Part shown: positions 58,466 through 64,000 of the stretch, in pieces
Layout: each line of letters starts with the position of its first letter
Numbering within the stretch: the stretch's first letter is position 1
Source of the DNA: Prototheca cutis
Taxonomy: Eukaryota; Chlorophyta; Trebouxiophyceae; Chlorellales; Chlorellaceae
DNA: 64,000 nucleotides
Direction of reading: 5' to 3'
NCBI GenBank assembly: GCA_002897115.2
Contig: BCIH01000006.1
Span: 579,499 to 643,498 of the forward strand
The notes under the pieces: generated by a model
What the model was told of the DNA's origin: nothing
What the model saw: only the letters and a program-made list of their open reading frames with translations
The model's database searches: none
Position numbers and translations under genes: made by a program

Positions 58466-58927
58466 CTAGGGATCAGATTCAAGTTCAGCAGCGGGCGATG
58501 TCATGGCCGCCATTTTCTGGGCCTCTGCAGCTGCATCTGGCCTCGCTGCGGTCCTCCGCCCGTACTTCTTGCGACTCAGTTCCAGCCACCCGATCTTCCG
58601 CATCTTGGATCCAGAGCCTGAGTTGAGAGGCATTTCAACCCAGAGCCCTTCTTCTTCTAGCTCTGCCGCCCACTTGTCGACGGGTTCCGGGGAGCGGGTG
58701 CTTAGCACTTTGCGAGTGAATCGAAGAAGGTCATCCTTCAGTGTGCCTGGGTGCTTTAGCATAAAACGCTGCACCATGCCGTTGAGGACAAGGTCTTTCA
58801 GGGGTGCCGAGGGGCAGGGGTTGAAGGTCCAGCGTCGTCCCCATGTTGGGGTGCCGCATTCGGGGTCAGCAAGACCAGCTGGCTGTCCATAGCAGCCTGC
58901 TGAGATCTGGTAGCATGGATATCTCAT
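58466..58927 (-). CDS. Small protein or exon of unknown function
   Basis: An open frame of 153 codons contains PLKDLVLNGMVQRFMLKHPG, LKDDLLRFTRKVLSTRSPEP, VDKWAAELEEEGLWVEMPLN and KIGWLELSRKKYGRRTAARP. The balanced composition and predicted helices look more protein-like than the shadows around it. I recognise no family. It may be a single-exon gene or the last exon of one whose 5' part lies beyond 58930. The opposite strand is also open for part of this stretch, so coding status is unproven. Confidence 0.35.
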   Translation of the reverse strand: MRYPCYQISAGCYGQPAGLADPECGTPTWGRRWTFNPCPSAPLKDLVLNGMVQRFMLKHPGTLKDDLLRFTRKVLSTRSPEPVDKWAAELEEEGLWVEMPLNSGSGSKMRKIGWLELSRKKYGRRTAARPDAAAEAQKMAAMTSPAAELESDP

Positions 58928-59499
58928 GGTGAACCCTGCTCAGCATGGCGGAGGTTGGGCCGACGCTGCCGGCAGCTGATCCGACAGCCGACCGCCTGCT
59001 GGTTTGGATCGTGCCAGTCGTCCATGTGCTGGGCTTCATCTGTAGTGGCTGGTGCTGGCTGATGTCCGCAGTCAAAACACCTTCTCCTCATCCTGCATTG
59101 AAAATGACCACGGGAATGGATAGTGCAGCCACTGCATCAGTCTGGTCGATGCACCAGCTGTCACAGGACCGGACACAGCTCTCCAGTCGGCACCGGACCG
59201 CCCCGCACGACGCATTGCTGCCGCATGAGCACGACCTCGAAGGGAGGGCTGCACCGGCGGCTGCCCTGGGATGCGCATTGCAGGGGTGGCATTGAGGTTG
59301 TCAAGCACGTGCAAGAGGCACGCCTCCGTGATGCGGCGGGNGTCGGAAGAGAAGACACCCACCCAGGTGCTACGCCGGCATCAAGCGCAACAGGTGCTCC
59401 AGGCCGGGNCGAGGCCGGTGGACGTGATGCCCCGCGGTTGACAGTGGCCCCTATCCAGTAGCAGCACTGCGGGCAACCCAAACAGCAGCACCGCCCGGA

Positions 59500-59681
59500 A
59501 CCAGTACGCCATCCTCNAATGCCAGAGGTGTGGCATGGTGTGGAACTGCGACGTCAACATGGCATGGAACATCCGCCACCTGGGGGAGAGACTGGTCCTG
59601 CCCGGCAAAAGGCCGCCGGCTTTTGATCGCAAAACCAAGCTCCCCCCCCTTGCATGTCCCCCTCCCGGGCGCTCCATCTGA
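59500..59681 (+). mobile_element. Second Fanzor/TnpB-like C-terminal remnant
   Basis: A plus-strand frame reads NQYAIL, an ambiguous codon, then CQRCGMVWNCDVNMAWNIRH and LGERLVLPGKRPPAF before a stop at 59679-59681. C-x-x-C-G followed by W-N-x-D-V-N-x-x-x-N-I is the zinc ribbon and RuvC-III pattern of TnpB and Fanzor nucleases, with Cys where the usual residue is Arg. It resembles the 20100 copy in order and spacing, including the RH and RP-x-x-F tail. The frame is closed by a stop near 59442 upstream and holds an N, so the copy looks broken. Other RuvC blocks were not found. Confidence 0.5.
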
Positions 59682-59793
59682 TATGATTTGATCACCAAGA
59701 TACTCTGCTGGCCCTGTGCCGCGGATCAGCACCATTGAACGCGTGCTGTGAGGCAATATCCAGTTACTTCGTTTCTCGGTAACCTCGTGGGGT

Positions 59794-59820
59794 GCCTCCT
59801 CTCCCCGGTGGAGAGGAGGC
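59794..59820. other. Perfect 10-bp stem hairpin downstream of the second Fanzor-like remnant
   Basis: GCCTCCTCTC pairs perfectly with GAGAGGAGGC across the 7-base loop CCCGGTG. It lies about 110 bases beyond the stop of the Fanzor-like frame. It may be part of an element end or guide RNA, or an unrelated structure. Confidence 0.6.
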
Positions 59821-60455
59821 GCTGTTGTGGAGTGTGCCCCAGTTTGCCTGGAATCGTACCGCACCCCCGCCTATGAGCCTTCAAAAAATAATTGATCTGA
59901 TCACAGGAAAACGAAGACCCGTGAACATTCCTACGCTCGACATGGAGCTACCGGTACAGCTAAGCTGGGATTGATCACAACAGGATTCCTATCATTGCGG
60001 TTGTTACCTTGACAATGCGCATTTGGAGCCAGGTCTAGCGTCCTTCATTCCCAGGCATCCAATCCACACCAGGATGCATGTGGGAGGGCATCCCAGAGCC
60101 GCCACTGCAGGGCAGGGCAGCACTCCAAAGTGTCTGCTCAGCATTTCTGCTGCATATATTTTACTTGAGAATCTTGTTCTGTGCGCATGTTTCTTGGGGT
60201 TTGCTCAAAGACTGGTGACGCCTGGCATTCATTAACCAGAGCCAGCTTCCGCGCAGCGCGGTACGGCTGTCCGCGACGTGCCCGCAAGCCCCGAGGGGAT
60301 TGGCCACACCTTTCGGAAAGCGCGTGAGTAGCCGTATTGTGCGATCAAACATAGGCCACGCTTCATGATTCCGACATCAAACATAGCAGCGCATTGGCTC
60401 GTGCGGGGGACCCCAGCTCGAGAATCTCTGCAATCGGTGGAGACCGTCGCCGAGC
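59821..60455. other. Intergenic region upstream of the PhoD-like gene
   Basis: It presumably holds the promoter of the PhoD-like gene. No conserved coding block, tRNA or repeat is recognised. Confidence 0.5.
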
Positions 60456-63400
60456 ATGGCTCCCGATGCCACCAAGGGGCTTGGGGGAGCCCCGCCCATC
60501 AAGGAAGAGGCCTGCGCAGCTGCGACAGGGCGAGGATATGCGGGACCGTACCTGCGCTACATCAACATCCTGCCCGATGAAAAGCTTTGGCTGGGCTCCG
60601 TGCTTCTGCTGGTGCGGACCGACAGGGTCACGGGCTCCGGCCCCGACACGTCTCGGGAGCAGGGCACCGGGGCCCCCGCCTCCATTCAGCTGTGGGAGGC
60701 TGGGCAGGAGGACGCGAAGATTGGAGAGTCTGACGTCCTGATGTTGACCGAGGTGGAAGGATGGCAGGCCTGGCGGTTCAGCTTCCGCCTGCCGCTGGCC
60801 TCAGAGCAGCGGCCTGTGGGGTACTCTGTCCGAGTGGGAACTCTGCAGACAGAGTCCAACTTCTTTTGGATCCCGGGGCACAACCTCCCTATGCACTGGG
60901 GATACACCTCCTGCAACGGCCTGAGCGCGGTGCGTTGCCGACCCGAACGCGGCGGTGCTGGTTTGTGGATGTGCCTCCCTCTGGAGACTGCTGCGAGTGG
61001 GGCATGGGAAGAGGGTTTTCTTTTCTGTCAGCTCACCTGATACAGTCATACAGATTCAACAAGACGCACCCTCTCTTTGCTTCGTTTGTCATCCCCCGCA
61101 CACGAGACGTTTCCCATGCCCTCATGCACCCACTGCAGGACGTCCCGGCCGATGCTCCAGAGCGCCAGGACAAGACATATCTCTGGCGGGACCTGCTTCA
61201 GCTCCATGATGCCTACCCCATGCACTGCGTCTTTGGCGGAGGTCCGTGGGTGCTCCTGATCCTGGCTGTCGTCGTGAAGGGTGCATGTGGCATGGACTGC
61301 TTGATGAGCCGAAAGGCGGGGCTGAAAACTGACATCCTTTTCCCCTCCCGCATGCACCGAATTGCATCGCCAGGGGATCAGGTGTATAACGATCTCGTTT
61401 GGAGTACACCGGCGCTGAAGGCATGGGGCCAGCTTCCCTCCGGGTGTGTGCGGTGCCGTGTTGTGCGTGGTGCAACAGGGCTGCCTTGGGCAAGGGGGGT
61501 TACACAGCGGAGCTCACTGGACACGCTAGCCCACCCGTCGAGGGCCACACTCTGTAGGAAGGACAAGATCAACGCGTCGTGGACCAAGGACATGCAGTCC
61601 GAGTCTACTGCCTTTTACATGAAGAATTACATTGACGTCTTTTCTGGCAAGGACGTTTCCGTGGCAATGGCTTGCATCCCGCAGCTCATGTGCTGGGTAC
61701 GTGCCAGGGGGCCTGGGCTTTGACATAGACCGAGCAGACGCCCTGGGTCTGTTTCTTTTGCAAGATGCGTCGTGTCGGCGCTGATTCTACTGTTTGCTCG
61801 TCGCAAACACACGCACGGGGTGCATTGCTGACAGCCTTTTGTCCCTGGCTCCAATGGATGCAGGACGACCATGACATCTGGTGGGACAGCTGTTGGCAGC
61901 CGTGCTTGTGATGCGTCACAGTGGTCTGCCTGCCTTGCATCCGGGTTCACAGATCCACACCAGCCGAACGCTGCTGCCCCCTCCATCCGCAATGATGCGC
62001 AGGGATGGCTGGGGTTCTTACCGTGATGAGGTGCAAAACTGCGTCGTGTTCCAGGCGAGGAGGCGGCGAGCGGGTGTTGCTTATTGTTATGTGCAAGCCC
62101 GGTCTCGCACTGGGACTTTTCTGCTTCAACAAGCAATGTATCAGAGATGCGCGTTGGCATGGCATTCGAAACCCCTGCCAGAGCAGGGTCATGACATCCC
62201 ATTCAGTCTTCCCTCACATCATCACATACCCATGGTAACCCCCCCTGCAGGAGTTGTTCAAGGTGGCAGCGCGCTTTTACCTGCTCTTCCAGAAGCACAC
62301 AACGCCAGAGTTTGCAAGAGAAGAGGGTGAATACCTCATTGCTGGGTGAGATTCATGTGAATTTTCATGCATTGAGGGCCCAGGTTTAGGGTCACACAAT
62401 TTAGGAATGATAAAATACACCATTGTTGTGAGAGTCACAACGACACCCTAAGGCCTGTCTCCGAGCAGGAATTACCATTCTGTCCATTACCTGGGCCCCA
62501 CGGCAGCCCTGCTGATTATCGACATGCGGACAAACCGTTCAAGAACAGTCTGCATCCGAGAGGCGAGTTTACTAGCTGGGCAGTATACATATATTGAAAT
62601 ATTGCTTGTTTTCCTTTTCTATGCTTTTTCTTGAGGCTAGGGGGGGGGCATGGCACGGTAGGCTGTCACAGTTACCACCCCTCTGCCTTCCATACGTCCT
62701 TGATCTTTGGGTTCCGGGATCGTCACATGCACCGTATCCCCATGCCATGCAGGGGGACTACCCGCTGCTCAAGAACACGGCGCTCGCACTGCCGGCAACG
62801 GTACAGCATCTGGTCGTCGCCTCTGGCGTGCCGCTGGTCTGGCCCAATGTGAGACAACCTCTCTTTTTGTGTGTGCGTGGGGGGGGGGCCTTGAGTAGGA
62901 CTTGGCAGGCTCTTTGCAAGGAGTGGATTCATTGGGTATTCCCTGTGCCAGCTGGAATGGTGCACTCACCGAGCTGGGCGTTGGAGTACAAATCAATCCA
63001 CTCATCCTGGTTGAGAGAATGCCTCCAAACAAAACAGATTCCCGCCATGGAGCTATTGCTGCGTGGGCTGGAAAAGGCCATTAACAAGTTCAACTGCTTG
63101 CTCACAACGACGAAAGGGACAGGCACGCTCTGGTAGTGATGTGGGGATGGGGCTTGTGTGGGGCCGGCAAGCCTGGCACTGGAGGGACTTNTCCTTTTGC
63201 TGACGCCCGTGCATCTCGGGGGTTGGAAACACCCTGCCCAGGAGTCCTGGAACTCATCTCTCTGCAATTCTCGTCGACATCCACCAGGGCTTGTTGACCG
63301 CTTTGACCAGCCAGAGATCCTGGATGATCTGCACGATGGGTGGACGGCAGACCTTCACAAGAGTGCGTGTGGTCTTTTCGTTGTTGGGTGCAGGGAAGCA

Positions 63401-64000
63401 ATGTATCATGAGTTCATGCCCTGGAATTGTAGCAATTTTGGAGAGTATCGTTGGAGAGGCTCTTGGGTTATGCTGCCGCGGTTGAGAGTGCAGTGATCAG
63501 CTGATCAGGACCTGGTCTGACCGGGGCCCCTCGGCCACGGACATGAGTCATCATCGCTCACGTCGGGGTCAATCAGCATAACACGCACTTCCAGGCCCCA
63601 CGTTTCTCAAATGCCGCCAAAAACACAGAGGAGAAGCGCAAGTTTATCGAGGTGATGCAGGAGATTGCAGACGCACGGGGCCTGCGCATCAGCATCCTCT
63701 CCGGTGATGCCCACGTCGCCGGCGTGGGGAGATTGTACAGTCAGCCAAAGTACAAGCACCTGGAGTGAGTATCCTGTGACGATGGGGCACGGCCTTTTTT
63801 GTGTGTGCTGTGCTGGCTGGTACCCAGACACCATGCCTATTCCCTTGTTGTGCTGCGTGAAAGCCCTGCTCAAGTCCTGAGCGCCCTCCCCCCCCATCCC
63901 CTCGCTCAAAACCACCCTTCCGCGGCCAGGAACGACCCCCACTTTATGCCTCAGATTACATCGAGTGCCATTGTCAACGCGCCGCCTCCACGCACGGTCG
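60456..64000 (+). CDS. PhoD-like phosphatase/phosphodiesterase (partial, continues beyond window end)
   Basis: A calcium/iron-type metallophosphoesterase of the PhoD family in its fungal and algal uncharacterised branch. The N-terminal part has YLRYINILPDEKLWLGSVLL and SNFFWIPGHNLPMHWGYTSC followed by NGLSA. Later exons encode YLWRDLLQLHDAYPMHCVFG, GDQVYNDLVW (metal-site GDQ), INASWTKDMQSESTAFYMKN, MACIPQLMCW, DDHDIW (metal site), DGWGSYRDE, ELFKVAARFYLLFQKHTTPE, YHSVHYLGPTAALLIIDMRT, LVVASGVPLVWPN, LVDRFDQPEILDDLHDGWTA and LRISILSGDAHVAGVGRLYS. The exon carrying DDHDI is only 17 bases (61864-61880) and the next 28 bases (62003-62030). The intron after the CIRE residues uses a GC donor (62563). 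Exon limits near 63040 and 63370-63600 are uncertain. One N lies near 63191. The last exon, PHFMPQITSSAIVNAPPP, is cut by the window end. Confidence 0.88.

Noticed and set aside
60240..60360. GC-rich structured stretch as a possible tRNA
   Set aside because: No complete cloverleaf with a T-loop consensus could be drawn.
1..64000. CRISPR array, bacterial operon or prophage
   Set aside because: No regularly spaced direct repeats are seen. Genes have spliceosomal introns and eukaryotic domain content.

Overview
This window is nuclear DNA from a photosynthetic eukaryote, most likely a chlorophyte green alga and probably a trebouxiophyte. The evidence is GC-rich coding sequence cut by many short introns, a eukaryotic initiator tRNA, a chloroplast-division dynamin (DRP5B/ARC5), a starch-granule ESV1/LESV-type protein, a plastid transit peptide, a plant-type tousled-like kinase and VTC polyphosphate polymerases. 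Species is inference. Exon boundaries come from reading-frame phase, splice consensus and family conservation, not from transcripts.

Layout. 1-1000 (-): 5' part of a molybdenum-cofactor sulfurase, cut by the window edge. 1794-7018 (+): a GH32 invertase-like enzyme of about 1,413 residues with two very large low-complexity insertions. 7519-10341 (-): ESV1/LESV-like starch protein. 10961-14551 (+) and 15583-18705 (-): two membrane-anchored protein kinases arranged tail to tail. 19621-19692 (+): initiator tRNA-Met. About 19940-20240 (+): the C-terminal zinc ribbon of a Fanzor/TnpB-like nuclease, followed by hairpins. 20589-22071 (-): unrecognised plastid-targeted protein. 22309-29712 (-): DNA ligase IV. 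30108-34497 (-): DRP5B/ARC5. 34916-35568 (-): C-terminal half of a UV-damage endonuclease. 37308-39049 (+): small helix-hairpin-helix protein. 39690-43300 (+): alanine-rich coiled-coil protein. 44031-44818 (-) and 45365-49559 (+): divergent VTC1 and VTC4. 50653-54240 (+): purple acid phosphatase. 54583-57775 (-): tousled-like kinase. 58466-58927 (-): unrecognised small reading frame. About 59500-59681 (+): second Fanzor-like remnant. 60456-64000 (+): PhoD-like phosphatase, cut by the window end.

Two functional themes emerge. Phosphate: VTC1, VTC4, a purple acid phosphatase and a PhoD-like phosphatase lie within 20 kb, and the two VTC genes share one 546-bp intergenic region. Genome maintenance: DNA ligase IV, a UVDE fragment and a helix-hairpin-helix protein lie within 17 kb. 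Carbon storage and use (invertase, starch protein) occupy the left end. Splicing is unusual: at least six introns appear to start with GC instead of GT, one exon is only 17 bases and carries a metal-binding motif, and the VTC4 start exon contributes only two codons. The least explained material is the pair of Fanzor-like remnants with adjacent hairpins, the insert-laden GH32 enzyme, and the kinase pair sharing a DVG motif.
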